A stretch of 64,000 nt of DNA from Welwitschia mirabilis (GCA_051453625.1 JBOZIK010000001.1:148689658-148753657), one strand, 5' to 3'. Counted from the first letter of the stretch, positions 46,201 through 59,449 are shown. A program made the numbers and translations. The notes: a model not told the origin generated them from the letters alone.

Positions 46201-48842
46201 ATTTATTTTCATCATCTTAAAAACCCAAATTTCACTAGAGGCTCTATCTTAAATTAACATATCATGAAATTTTAGTGAATAGTTAGACTCAAGGCTTTAT
46301 TTCATCTTTCATTCTTCTAAACTTAGAATGTTATGCCATAAAAGTATTCAAAACACCATTCCTTAGTGATATTTACTGTATTCTAATTATAGCCAACCAC
46401 TATTATAATCATAGCTACCTAGATGTAAGATACCCAAAATGACTAGACAAAAAGCACATCATGATATGAGTATATTTTTAGAAAAAGAATAGTAACTTAA
46501 AAATTCAAAAATATAGTATAAGCTATTAATAGAAAAATCATTGCCTTTACCACCTATAAGGGAGTTGAACCTTCTCCTTTGACTTTGACATATGATTCTA
46601 TGATTAGTTCCTAATTAAACTAAGAAGGTTAGTTCTGAAACTAATGTATGCAATAGTTTACATACTAAATAGCTTTTTAAATACCACCTTTGATCCAAAA
46701 TTAGATGATAGTAACTCAATAAATCCTTTGTAGATCATTACATAAGGCTTTAATATAGAGCACAAGCTCCAAGTTCTCTATTAAGTTTATTTATAGCCTA
46801 GCTATATCACTTCATATAGTGCTACTACAACAACAACAATTGTCTTTATTTTAACTACAAACTATTTTTACTTCTATATTCAATAAAGGATTGTAATCTA
46901 AAATCCACATCAAAGCTTAGCTTTAGATCTCAAGTAACATGAGGGCATAGTGTGGAAATTGATGATTATATTTTATAGATCTAAAAAGTCACTAATTTTA
47001 CAATGGATAATGCATGCCATTAGAAATTAATGAAATTTATAGAAACAACTAATATGGAAAAAAATCATAATATGTTTATAGAAAATAAATAATTTGATAT
47101 TTTAACAATAGCACCCTTAGTTACCTATGCTCATTAATAGTAGTAATATCACATTTAGCAATAACGGTGATTTCATTCCTAATGATGGAAATTACTATGA
47201 AGTTGTAACTCAAAACTAGTAGAGAGTGAAGAATCTCGATGACTTAGACACTGACATTAGGAAAAGTCTTAAATGTAAAGTATTAAGTATTATATGAAAA
47301 CCCTAATTCAAATAGATTTTTCATAATATTCTATGTAAGACTTTTCAAAAGATAAATCACTAAATAATGTATAATTAGATGATAGGAAGTTTTCAAATAT
47401 AGGTAATGTGATATTTTTATGAAATGTAAATCTATACTTTAGATCCTTTTGAAGATAAATAAGTTTGATTGTAATAAAAAATAATGATTAAAAAATGGTA
47501 ATAATAATTCTTAAAAGATTCAAAGAAGTATCATAGAGAAAGACCTATTGAGTTATTGATTTTTAAAACAAAATCCTAGCATTTCTTTGCAAATGTTATG
47601 CTCTTGTAGTAAATTGTTTGGTGTTGATGTCCCATGATCTTTGATTAAAACAATGAAGAAGCATCTAAGAAATAGATGTCACTGGCATGATGCATATTAT
47701 CATTTAGGTCCTAACATAACCCTTAATAATAATTTCATACTTACTATCTTGGATGAATAAAGATCTATAACTATAGCCTTTGTGTGATGGAGGAAGCAAA
47801 GAAGATCTATCCATGCATTCATTCCATGTGAAGTCTTTGGCTATCAAATTTTTAATCATCATAGGAATGAATAATGTTATTCATGTCCCAATAGTCCTAA
47901 TATTTTATGAAATAAGAGCTAAATAGTTATAAGCAGAAAAGCACTCATGCCTATTGCTATTCCACAGACACATCATAACAGTTCTAGTGCTAGATAGAAC
48001 TATGAGAATTAGATGAGATAGGTTTCCAAAAGCCTTTCATTTTATTTGTTAAGGTCTAGTACAAAAAACACCATTAGATGTTTTAAAATTGTTTTGTAGA
48101 GGGATTACCTTTTTTGATATTTTTCGACTTTGGTTCAACATGTGGTTTTATTTTCCTAAATGAGATAGAAGTCCAATGTGGATAGCAAAACTAGAGTAAT
48201 GGCTCTGGTAATTGTTAGAGGCACTTTGTATAAGGAAAAAGGATGATAATGATTAATAGAATAAATCCTAGGATGAACAAGAGAAGAGTTTTATGTTCAA
48301 ACTAGGATATTCTTTATGACTAGTAAGGGAAGACTAAAAGAGTAATACATAGAAAGGCCAATGAGCACATTGTCAAAAGTAAGGAATACAAGTCAAAAGA
48401 GTGTGCTTAGAAATAAATCATAATATCTACCACATAGCATTAGAAATATTATATAAAGGAAAGTTACCAAGATGCAAAAAAGACTAATTAGATTATTTAT
48501 ACTGTTTGGGGCTGCTTCTTATCCATTGTATAAATAGAATACTTCTTTATTTTCTTCCTTTTTTTGTACTCTCTTTTTTCATGTAAGTATGTTTTACTTT
48601 CATGAGCTTGTTATATACTTTAGATCAATAATAACATTGACAAGTAATCTTAATAAGGCTAATAACTATTATTGATAACTTTAATACCTTTAAAATAAAG
48701 GTAAAGATCATTTAATTATTAGAAGTAATAGTAGTAAATGCAATATCACCTTGTTATTAATAGTTTAATAATAATTATTCCTAGTGAGATTGCAACCTAG
48801 TATTATTCATAATGATTATGCTTAGTAGAATTACAAACCTAA
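43223..48842 (-). other. internal region of Y, highly decayed
   Basis: About 5.6 kb, the right size for gag-pol of a chromovirus. I could identify only a probable gag zinc knuckle (about 47995-47960, minus strand CLWNSNRHECF, normally C-x-x-C-x-x-x-H-x-G-x-C). No RT or integrase motif could be read with confidence. No host gene seen. Confidence 0.45.
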
Positions 48843-48854
48843 GATCTAATACCA
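48843..48854 (-). promoter_or_regulatory. Met-tRNA primer-binding site of Y
   Basis: Minus strand TGGTATTAGATC, two changes from TGGTATCAGAGC, two bases from the LTR edge at 48857. Confidence 0.82.
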
Positions 48855-48856
48855 AA

Positions 48857-50492
48857 TGAAACATCCTAGACTTTTAATCCAAAACTATGAGCTTAAATTT
48901 TCACAAGGCTTTTATTAATTATTTAAGCTAATAATTCTTGAATGAATCTATATGTATACAAAAATACATTCTTAAGTAAATTTTGAGGGTAAAGAAGATA
49001 AATAACTCATATAATTCTAGGATAGTATAAGTATCATCTTTACATCATATCTCAAAACCCAACCACAAGATATGATATTTATAAGTTGCAAGGATGAACA
49101 AATCACTCCATTTTAACAATTACTCATACACAAGATGAAAAATCAACATTTATAAATTCCCTCCATGGTAAGATAAATTAATCTTTTTTGAGCTCCATCT
49201 AATCATCTATTAAACAAAAATAGCATGGTGTGAAAACTATAACCTTAATAATTCCAAGTATGGTCCATGATAAGGTTTTAGATAAGGGGTTTTTCATGCT
49301 CAAGAAGGGAAGAATATTTAATGAACTAACACCTCATTCAAAATACAATAATCCAGATACATATTTTCAAGTCTCAATACTCTAAGAATATAAAGTGATA
49401 AAATGCCCTATTAGAATGGTGCCAAAAATACCCACTTATCTAGAGGTTCATTCCTATGACTAATAGAAACCATCCAGATGGGATAAACCCTCTAAAGCTA
49501 CATGTCATCCATAACTAGATGGATCATAGACATCATCTTGATCACTTTGACAATTGACTCTCATTTCCAATGGAAGTCCTTTAGATGGTCTATCCTCTTT
49601 AGCTGCATAGTTTGTATTAATTAGCAAGTTTTAGACATAGAATGATCAAGATATTACATGCATAAAGAAAAACACTCCCAAGATAAGTAATAAAAATCTT
49701 TGATATATGTAAAAGATGTTAGAATTAATTAAAAAATATAAGAAATGAATGGAATTTCATAAACCATATAAGAAAAGAATTGAAGAACTATAAACCATAT
49801 AATAAAGAAATTGAAGAATAATAAGCCATACAAGAAAGAATTTGAAGAGCCAAAAATCATAATGAAAAAAAAAAAATCATAGAAATCATACCAAAATAAA
49901 ATGATGATTCAAAAACTTTAAATATTATAAGACTCCAAGGTCAATAACAAAGGCTTCTCCAAAAATAAAAGTAAGGGGAAAGGGGAAAGAGGGTCTTATT
50001 TATAGCTAAGTATATGAAATACAAAGAGTTACAAGAATAATAAAAAGGTATATATCATAAAGAAGGGTAGCCGAGATGATAAAATTTGGTAGAGATTCTA
50101 TAACCCTATTATTCAATTTCTTGTAAGATCATGAGGTGCATTTATATCTTAATAATAAATAACAAATGCACGTAATTATAATAACAAGTAATTTCCAAAA
50201 TCTACCTAAAGGGAATTTTCTACTTAAAATAGATAAAGTGCAATAGTTACAAGTATTTAACCACTAAGAATCACAATTAAATCACTAAGAATTTTTAACA
50301 AGGGCAATATTATGATTTCCATAAAATTTGAGGAATTATTAGATAAAGTTTTCACAATAAAACTTTCATCACTAGAAATTGTAAAATAAATACATGCAAT
50401 AATTTTACTAGCTTCAGGCTCTATAACAATGAAATTTTATTTTAATTAAGCTTTTAGGATAAGTCTCTAACCTTAAAAGTATGGATGTGATA
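48857..50492 (-). repeat. 5' LTR of Y
   Basis: 1636 bp. Low end TGAAACATCC, high end GATGTGATA (canonical TGTCACATC start decayed by one base). TATA box CTATAAATAAGACCCT on the minus strand at 49989-50004. Confidence 0.92.
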
Positions 50493-50497
50493 GTTAT

Positions 50498-51435
50498 CCT
50501 TCCTATCATACTTAGGGAAAAGTAAAAATTTGGCTAAAAACCATTCTACATAAGAGTATGTGAAGGTAAGAGGTAAGGAAAATTAATACTCATAGACAAT
50601 TTCATACACTCTATGCCAATACTATAGAAATGATTATTTCTTGGCAAAATCATTGATGTAAAAGCTTACTTCAGCCCTAAGTCATGGAGTTAAGTATAAG
50701 AAGTTTTTATTAAAAGATTTACAAGTGAAAGTACCACGAGAAAAAAAGGAAATGAGGTTACCAACTTTTTAACAAGAACCTTAAGAAGATTATGTCATAA
50801 CATATATGAAATTTATCATATCTATTCATTCCAATGCTATTGATGAATTTTATTTAAAAAATTAATAATTTTTTTTATAGTGGATTGAAAAGTCAAACTA
50901 AATAATTTATAGAATTTTCTTATGATAGGGACTAAATGGACATGATCTTAGATGAGGCTTAAAAATTGTTGAAAGATCTAGTTGAAATAAGTTAGACTTG
51001 GCCAAACCAACTTCTAAAGAAAATCAAACCATAAGTCAAATCATATAATACTTTAAGTAAAACATCATAATAAGGAAGAGAAAGGTAACTCAACCAATAT
51101 GATTAAGTATTACTACCACTTTGGAGAAGTACACTCAAATGATAGTTGATGCAAAACTAGGAAAAAAATGANNNNNNNNATTTAACATGTGACATAACAT
51201 GTAAATAGAGGATGTTTGAGGAGGCTTGTACATTTAATTAAAGGAATTCACCCTTTAAAGCCAACCACAATTTTAACAAATAATGAGTGGAAAATCAAAT
51301 TAGAAACCTTTTGAGAATAGATTTAGAAACTCAAAATTCTAGCCAAATGACTCCAACTTTTAACTAAGGACCTCAAACCTTCAACCAAATCATAGTGATA
51401 TGCTTAAAAATTCGATATAAGAATTGAAAAAAATC
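50498..51435 (+). pseudogene. Athila-type gag of X, C-terminal part
   Basis: Continues the X gag after Y. KIWLKTILHKSM at about 50533-50568 corresponds to the conserved gag step K-x-W-L-x-x-L-P-x-x-S-I. PTF.QEP.EDYVITYMKF (about 50760-50815) matches V. LETQNSSQMTPTFN then GPQTFNQI at about 51326-51400 matches the Athila gag end, normally LExQ[MI]GQ[LM]A...RPQGxLP. Stops throughout; an 8-base gap at 51172-51179. The rest of X, including its 3' LTR, is not found and was probably displaced by R or lies outside. Confidence 0.78.
51172..51179. other. assembly gap (8 N)
   Basis: Run of N. Confidence 1.
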
Positions 51436-51514
51436 AAGAAAAGTCCAATAATGTTAATTAATTAAAAGATCAAGTTATTTTTGGGAATTTATATTACTTG
51501 TATAAGTTTTCTAA

Positions 51515-54500
51515 TCTTGCAGTTGAAATTAAAATACCTAATTTATTTTGGCAATTAACTATAGCTTTGATACATATTTTTCTTAAATATATCTTATTCA
51601 TGTAAGAGTAATAATATGTAATCTATAGAAATTTTTCATGTTATTTATTTCATGAACTTAAATTTACTTATTAGATTTGGTTATATTATTTTTACATCCA
51701 ATGGCTAGAGTTGAAAGGAAGGGTTAAGGGAACCTAAAGCACCTACAGAAACTTAAACCTTATTATTAGTTTTACTATTGTTCCTACTATCAGTTTCTTA
51801 TTATAAATACCTAAGTCCCCTAATATATAGAGTCATATATACATACCTTGCAAATTGTAAATATGTGGAGCTTATATATAACTAGGACTACTTTGGAGTT
51901 TTAGCTAACAACAGGTGTGGTCTTCAACCTTCTTTTGTAAATACTTGTATAACTCAAATCCTATTTTTGCATGGTTTGATTTTTTTGTGAATTATCTTGA
52001 CTTTTTAAAAATCATTAAATAATTATGAAGATTTGGTTAAGTATCTCGATAGTCTTGGAGTTATAAGTTTTACTACTATGTATAACCCTTATGTCTTAAC
52101 TTGATTAAATTGGCTATCTTGTTACCTTACTAGGTAAATCCTTGTTACCAACTTGTTGAAAAGCGTCTATGGAAAATATGTGTTACCATAGACCATGATT
52201 TGATGTTAATAAGAAAACTAAATTCGACTGAGATAACTAGTTGTTCGAATCTTAGAGAGTGGTAACCTATGTTCTAAGTCCTAAGGTATCTAGACTAAAC
52301 ATCCAAGAAAAAAGAGAAAAATATGTTCATAATTAAGATGATTTTATCCCTTCTAGTTTTGTACAACTAAATTACTTAAATATGTTATGAGATAATAGTA
52401 AAGTAGATAATGATAAATTGAGTCCTGATCATGTCTTAGTTGTCTAGGTGTTTTCTCCACCTCATGTATTAATAACGTGATCCCAACTTGATTCTTTTTA
52501 TGAACTAAACTGGGAACTGTGATGAAATATAGTTCTCACATCATCTATGCATGTGCAAAAACTATTGAAATAGATGATGAAGAAAAGAATTGATGGTTGT
52601 ATCTAACTAGGTCTTATTTACATGTTTTGTTTAGTGTTGCATGAACAGAGTTATAAAAGAACCATGTGTATTATTGATACTTAAGCATGTTATAGAAAGT
52701 TTATTATTTCAAGTTATACTTGATGATGGCATAGGGATTTTACAATATAATCAAATAATATTTGCATTTAAGTTTATGCAAAAATTTATTTAGTTCTTTT
52801 ATGAACTATTACTAAAGAGTTAAACTTTTAGACATGCATTAATATCTTAAGTTAGAGAAATAAATGATGAACAAGATTATGCATATGTCTTTTAATATTA
52901 ATCAATAACTTAAGTTGTTATTTGATGTGGTTAAAACTTGTATACTAAGGTTAAAATTATCTATGACTTCTATAAAATTATTCTCAACTTTAATATTTGT
53001 TTAAGTGATTAAGTTCCTTATTTCTAAAGCGGAAAATCTTAATTTCAAATCTCTAGTTCTTAAATTTGATTCTCTATTTTTCTTAATTTTCTATAACCTT
53101 AGCATAAGTATTTTATATAAAACATAGGATCTATTTAAAATCATATGTGCCTATTGTATCTTATCACATCAAATAAGTAGTGAACCATCTTCTATCTTAA
53201 TGTGATCATGGGTCGTTTCCATGAAAATCAACCATACTTTCCTTTTCTTTCATTTAGATTACCTAAGATCTACTTTGACACAACCTCTATTAATATCTAT
53301 GTTGTAGGTTCATCCTCTTACTTCAATAATAATCTTTCATGATGTCCCTTCATGATGACCCCTTTTAGCTTCTAGTCACTAGAGCATATCCTTCCTTTGC
53401 TGTGTGTCATCTACATTGCTTTAAGCTATGTCATGCCTTTTCTGATCAATGTATTTTCTTCCTGACTCCAAGTGTGTTTGTCTTTGACCTATTTTTTTTC
53501 CTCCTTTGTGTCTTATGTATTTTACTTACAACTCTGTACACTATGGATCGCTGACTTCTTCTGCCTACTCTTCTCTTTGCTTGTAGATATACACATCCTT
53601 CTCTGTAGCATTTCTTTCTTCACTAACATCCTTCTTCCTCAATAGTGTAGTTTCCAAGAGGAAGCTATCTCTTTCCTCTACTACATTTCTTAGGTCAAAG
53701 ACCCTTATACTTCTCTTCTCACTCTCTAGCATCCTTATACTTCTTCTTCCTATGTGCTCATTTGATGCAGCTATACCCATCTCCTTAGTGCACTATCAAA
53801 ATTTACTATATTCTTGCAGATAACCAAATGCCACTAAAACCTTAGAAAACCTTTAAGTAAATGATAAAATTATTGCTAAGGGAACCTTTAGTTTAGATTT
53901 ATTACATGTATTTTCCCTTATTCATCACCCTTAATTTGTATTGCCTATGTAAAGGCTAATGTAGTGCCTTCTCCATATCTTTTGGTAATCTTCCTTGTGT
54001 GCTACTAAGTAAAAGCACAACCCTCCTCTCTTCCATTTAACTATGTCATTCTTACTAATACCTTACTCCTTATTCTAAGTTCCTCACTTTGTCCATGCAT
54101 ATTCCTCCATGTGTGCATATCTCACTTCCCATTCTCTCTATTGTCCTTCTCCTCTTATGTGCTTCTTCTATCATGAATGCATGTACACCTTTCTCATGTG
54201 CATCTTTCACATCTAAACATGATGTCCTTGTTATACCTATTTTTCCTTATTTTCTGTTCCTTTTTCCTATGCTTTGTGCATCTTTTATTATCGCACATGA
54301 AGCTGATACATCATCTTCTCTAACCAATGCCCAGCATTACATTATTAACTCATTTCAATTCACAAATTGCTAATGACTTATCTCCATTTTCCACAAAAGT
54401 CATGTGGTCATAAGCCTTAAATAAGGGTTATTTAGCACTTGTTTCAACTTCTTATGGTATCTTAACTAGCTATTACACTAATGTTAAGTATGGAAATTAA

Positions 54501-54636
54501 TATATTAGGGATTCAATTCTTAGGGGAGCAATTATGGTATCAAATTTTATTAGCCAAATTATAATAAAAGGTTTTATTTTTAATTAAGTGAACATTATCT
54601 AGAAATACATTAATGGTCAAATTATTAAGTTAAATG
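51515..54636 (+). repeat. LTR-like sequence R, left part (interrupted by S)
   Basis: Starts around TGAAATTAAAATACC, has a TATA-like TTATTATAAATACCT at 51799-51811 and, near 52500, AACTGGGAACTGTGATG ... GTTCTCACATCATC, words shared with LTR ends T, Y and 28150. The right part with PBS lies at 62064-62562. Joined length about 3.6 kb is long for an LTR, so another insertion (possibly 53200-54400) may be included. Left edge is tentative. Confidence 0.4.
53200..54400. other. less-decayed, C/T-rich island of unknown nature
   Basis: Distinctly richer in C than its neighbours. It has a 71-codon minus frame (53780-53565, charged: MGIAASNEHIGRRSIRMLES...) and a 94-codon plus frame (54089-54373, starting MSMHIPPCVHISLPILSIV, then a Cys/Phe-rich hydrophobic stretch resembling a membrane segment). 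Neither is recognised. Could be recently acquired DNA, a captured gene fragment or the U3 of a long LTR. Confidence 0.3.
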
Positions 54637-54641
54637 TATGT

Positions 54642-55813
54642 TGATGCACTACCAAATTATATGTATTTGATAGGGTGTTATGAGTTATTTTGTAGGATAT
54701 TTATATAAGTTTAGATGCAATTATGAGGATTTTGGAGAATTAATGGAAGATCCCAAAAATGTAAAATTCTTGGCATAATTAGAGACATGTAAATAATATT
54801 TTGATACATTGTGCTTTGAAGGAAGATTATTAATGAAAAAGGCTAGCTTCTCTTAAGTTAGAAGAACAAAGAAGACTGCCCTTTCCTCTATTGTCCCCAT
54901 TATAGATAGGACGATAATAATGTAGATGCCATATGAGAGTGTTGACGTGTACTTGAGCTAGTACTGCTAAGTCATTTTTACAAAGGAGTGTTATTTCCAT
55001 GACATGTAGGATGATACTTGTAATCGTCAGTTAATCTTTCTCCATTTTATTTGTTTCTTTCTTATAATTGAGCATCTTTTGTAGTTTCTTTTGTGTGTAA
55101 TTTTTCGTTCTTAACCCTATAAATAAGACCCTTCTTCAACTCTCCTCTCCATCTTTGATGCACCAAACATTCTCATTATAGGATATTGAATAGTGGGAGA
55201 TCCATCTAATGTTTTACAAAAAGACATTCCCTTAGTAAAGGGTTGTGCATCTGTCATTGAGGATATATTATTTTGTAACCTAGATGCTAGTTCTATTTTA
55301 GTATAAAACTCTATTTTATTTATGCATTCAATTTTGTTATATCTCCCTTATGTTTATGTTGTCCTTAATTTAGTGAAAGTTTCCTTGATGATACAAGTCT
55401 TAAAGGCATCCTTTGTTAATGCTAAACAAAGTAGTTTTAGATTCATTTTTCATTGCATTTATTCCACTCACCTAATATATTAAGTTTGTTTTGGTTAGTA
55501 ATAGTCTTCATATGTAATTAAGGTTAAATAGGCCAATCTTCTTGACACATTAATTTGTACTTCATTGGTGTTCATTTAGGTTTAGTTGAACTTTTATTGC
55601 ATTACAATCTTTAATTTATTGCATCATTTCTAAGTTTAGATGCATTCTCTCTAAAAATGAATTCTCATTCTTCTCTTATAAGTCTTCAATGGGTTACGAC
55701 ATTTGGGTCGCTTCCATTCATACTAGAGTATGTATTTTGCAATATATATATACATATATGATTATGAATATTCATTAGGGAAAAAAAGAATTACAAAAAT
55801 ATGCACTGCAATA
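54642..55813 (+). repeat. 5' LTR of S
   Basis: 1172 bp, TGATGCACTACCAAATTA ... to decayed CACTGCAATA. TATA box CTATAAATAAGACCCT at 55117-55132. Homologous to LTRs of X, V and Z (shared TGTATTTGATAGGGTGTTATG-type start). Confidence 0.92.
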
Positions 55814-55815
55814 CC

Positions 55816-55837
55816 TTGATACCATTGTTAAGGAAGG
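55816..55837 (+). promoter_or_regulatory. primer-binding site of S
   Basis: TTGATACCATTGTTAAGG two bases after the LTR; aligned with TTGGCGCCGTTGCCGGGG with mostly G-to-A and C-to-T changes. Confidence 0.75.
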
Positions 55838-55969
55838 CTTCTTAGGAGCATGAGTATTGTTATTGTTTGAGTGAGTAAATCAAATTTTCATTTGTTTATT
55901 TATCCATAGTAATGTTGTGTTTCTATTTAGGATTTTTAAGTTCTTATTTTATGGTTTTTAGTTTTTCTT

Positions 55970-56400
55970 AGTCTATTGTAATAGTATATCATCCTCTTTG
56001 TCATCCTTATGACACTAAGAATGATGGTTTGTCAATTTATGTTCTATGTTTACGTTTATATATCTTTATTTTGGTTTTTGTTTTAATAGTAAAATAGCTA
56101 TCATCTTCCTTGTTATCCCCATGATAAGGTAGATGATACACTATATTTCTATTTTCTAAATTTAATTTTTGGATTATAGAAAATTTTAGGTTTTTACTTT
56201 TGTTTTCGTCATCCCCTATGTCATCTCCTTGATTAGAAGGACGACAGACTATGTGTCTTTTTTTAGCTTTTACATTTTTGCTAAGTTTTTATTTTCTATT
56301 TATGATTTTAGTTTTTGTCATTGTTTTTATCATTTCCATGAATAGAAGAATCACTATTAGTGATTTATTATATTATTTTCTATTATTTTCTATTTTCAAG
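55970..56400 (+). repeat. leader tandem repeat of S, about 115-bp units with inverted words
   Basis: Four units at about 55985, 56100, 56205 and 56325, each holding a TCATC-CC...TGTCATC word followed about 20 bp on by a reverse-complementary AGGAYGAY word; the third is CGTCATCCCC ... AGGACGACAG. Units are separated by T-rich spacers containing TTTCTATTTTCTA. Confidence 0.75.
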
Positions 56401-56449
56401 ATGCTATGAAATTGTCAATTTAAGAAAAAAATATTAAAAAAAGGGCTAA

Positions 56450-59440
56450 TAGAAGAAAAACATCAGAGAAGTATTAGTTAATCTTGAATTGGAATTGAGT
56501 ACATATATTTTAGGTACATACAATATTTCTTCTCGAGTTTAATTTTTTACTAAATCTGATTCTTGGAAATAATTTTTTTTCTTTTTTTTAATTAAAGATA
56601 ATGATAGCCATTACACATCTTTTGAGTATTAAGAATCCAAACAATTTTAATAAAAAGATAAAACATTAAAGGAAGTAGATCTTACTCTTGATTATATTCT
56701 TATCTTCTTTATTATTTTGGATTAGATTCTTTTTTCCCATTCTTGCCAATTATGAATAATGATATAAGAACTCTTGGGGAAATTCTTGCTAAAATGAAGA
56801 CAAACTTGAAAATTTCTAAGGATAATAGTAAGAAAAAATTTGAGAAATTTTTGCAAAAAGAAGGATAAACTTGAAAAATTCTAAGGATAATAGTAAGAAA
56901 ACACTTTAAGAATTTTTTTACAAAAAGAAGAAGAACAGCATAAAATGATGTTGAGAGTATGAATTTGGTCCATTCCTCTTTTCAAACATCTTATTATTCC
57001 CCTTCTTCATTTCAAACTTCATATAGAAATGACAATGAAAATTTTCAACATTTTAGGAATTCCACCTTATTTAGACAAATGTCCTATAATCATCTTTATA
57101 ATCCCAATCATCTCCCATCCATTACTATGAAGAAGAATAATCTTCCATTAATTATATGATAAAGAAATGATTCAATGAAAAAAAATAATTTCCAAAATGA
57201 TAAAAAACAAAGAAAATATCAACAAAAACCTAGAGAATTTGGTTGAGATCCTTTAACAAAGACTATTACAAAATCAAGATTCTTTTGTAATACAACATCC
57301 TCAAACCTGCTCTATTATCTTATCTTGAGAAAAATGAGAACAATTTTAAACAAATGATTCTTGCTTTCAAATAGAAAATGAAATTTTAGATCAAACTTTA
57401 ACCTCCTACTCATTATGAGATGAGCAAAGAGAAGACAATAATAACTCAAATGTATTTTTCAATAATAAAGATGAGGATGATCCTTTATTAGATGATGATA
57501 TTAAAGTATTATATTATATCCTTAGAATTAATTTATTGATAGACAACCCAGATGAAGAATCCACTTGTGAAAAATCTAAAAATTCTTTAATCTATAATAC
57601 ACATAATGATCACATTTCTCCTTTTAATGAATCTAACAATATGCAACAAGATGATGAGAATGGTGAAGAAGAAGGTGATGATGATATTGAAATATTAGAT
57701 CATATCCTTGATTTTTACTTACTTTGTAATGAGGATGAAGGATTCCAACATTTAAAAGAAGTTTAATATATAAGATTAATATAGAATTTAAGCACTAAGA
57801 CAAAATTAGTGAATAGTTTACATTATAAAGGGGGTCATCCACTCTTGTCATATGGATAACAGTTTCAGATGATAGTTAGTAACAACAACTCAATAATTAA
57901 AAGCGAGAATTACACTTTAGAATTAACAATATCATTAAACAAAGAACTTAAGAAATATTAAAAAATATTTCATCAATAATGAAAAATTTTCTTCCTATAA
58001 TCATTTTAATGATCTTTTTGAGGATTTCACCAACTTAGAAAAGAAAAATAATGCTCAATAAAACAATAAAGAAGATTAAAATATAATCAATGATATCGAT
58101 GAGAACAATGAAGAAAAGGGAGATAAGATCAAAGAACATGATTAAGAAAGTAAAGAGAGCATTCAATCAAGTAATGATTAAGTCAATAATAAGAATGAGA
58201 GGAATAAATAAGAATCAATTGAAAATAAAATAAACTTAATGAAGAATAGACTTATACCTTTCAATGAAAGAAATCAACTTAAAAAGTCTCTACATGTTTC
58301 TCCATCTCTTTCACTTGTAATTCCTTGCAAAACCTCAAATGACATTCCTCTTTCTACTTTTAATACTACATTAGCTTATGATCTTAACAATGATAACCTT
58401 TGTTTCTTTATCCATTTTGAACATTTAAATAATTCTTTAAATCAAACCTTATCCTTAATGATACACATCATCTTAAGAACTTTACTCTAAAAATCTCTCA
58501 ATTCTTTTCTTTTAAAACTTTATGTACTACAAAAAGTAACATCTTTACCTCTTTTTTAAATTCAAGTCTACCTTGTAGTTTTAGTAATTACCATTTTCAA
58601 AAAAAAAACTTGGGATATCTTGGAACTCTAAATTGGGGAAAACCATATCTTCTTGATCCAAATCCATGCTTAGAATTAAATGTTAAGAAGCATATTAGGT
58701 ATATATTAATCACTTAATCTATGAAGTTTCTTTCAAAGCCTCAGATCTTAAATTATACCATTAATGTATTTCATGTTTAATATCAAGCTTTAAATGCAAT
58801 TTATATTTCAAATTATTTATATTATGAGTTTGATAAGAGATTATTTTTCTATAATTTATATGAATTTCTTATCTCTTATATTATTGCTAAATCTTGTAAA
58901 GACAAAATATCATGTGGTTATACTAATCGGAAAAAGCCTTATTTTCTTATTGAAAGTTCACATCTTGAATCAAACGATAAAAAGATTCTTGATTTTAAAG
59001 ATCCATCAAAATATTCTTAGATACTTTCTTTTAGTATCTCCTTGCATGCATTTTATAATAATACTAATGATTCATAATATTTTCGTAAGATATTATTTGT
59101 CAATGACACTAATCGCTTCTCTATCTCTTATTTGAATTTTAAAATTTGTGTTATCAAAGATTTATTATTTTAGTATCTCTTCTCTAATTGATTTTAATTA
59201 AAAATAATTATATACATTTTATGTTTTAATTGGTAAATATTTGTTTTGGTCTTTATCTTTCTAAAAGAATGTAATATCCTAAGATCATAGTCTTAGAAAT
59301 AGATCCTTCTTTTTCTTTCTTTTTAATAAAAGTATTGAATAGATTTTAGGATTTGAGTAAAATTTCTTTTTAGTTTGCTTTGGTATTTCCTTTTTACTCT
59401 TATGTTTTTATGATTTTAATTTTGGTTTTTATTTTTATTT
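56450..59440 (+). pseudogene. decayed ORF region of S, unrecognised
   Basis: Several plus-strand frames remain. 56959-57159 encodes a Ser/Tyr/Phe/Asn-rich stretch with a duplicated SSFQTSYY/SSFQTSYR motif. 57536-57766 is acidic (Glu/Asp) and includes DDDIEILDHILDF, a duplicate of DDDIKVLYYIL at about 57490. 58239-58490 is a neutral stretch. 58794-59135 is a hydrophobic 113-codon frame. Coding bias (polar, low-complexity) would fit a gag-derived or accessory protein, but no zinc knuckle, protease or RT is visible. Confidence 0.4.
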
Positions 59441-59449
59441 TAATTTTGA

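Larger units (their letters stand above)
21542..50492 (-). mobile_element. chromovirus-type Ty3/gypsy element Y (host of nested insertions)
   Basis: Flanked by GTTAT at 21537-21541 and 50493-50497. 5' LTR 48857-50492, Met-tRNA PBS 48843-48854, internal 43199-48856, 3' LTR 42017-43198 plus 21542-21995. With the nested segment 21996-42016 removed the 3' LTR is 1636 bp, the same length as the 5' LTR (with compensating indels). Insertion lies in gag of X and restores a continuous X alignment when removed. Confidence 0.88.

Noticed and set aside
58794-59135. 113-codon hydrophobic frame as a membrane protein
   Set aside because: AT-rich, Ile/Leu-only composition, no motif, inside a decayed retroelement. 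Kept only as part of the unrecognised S block.
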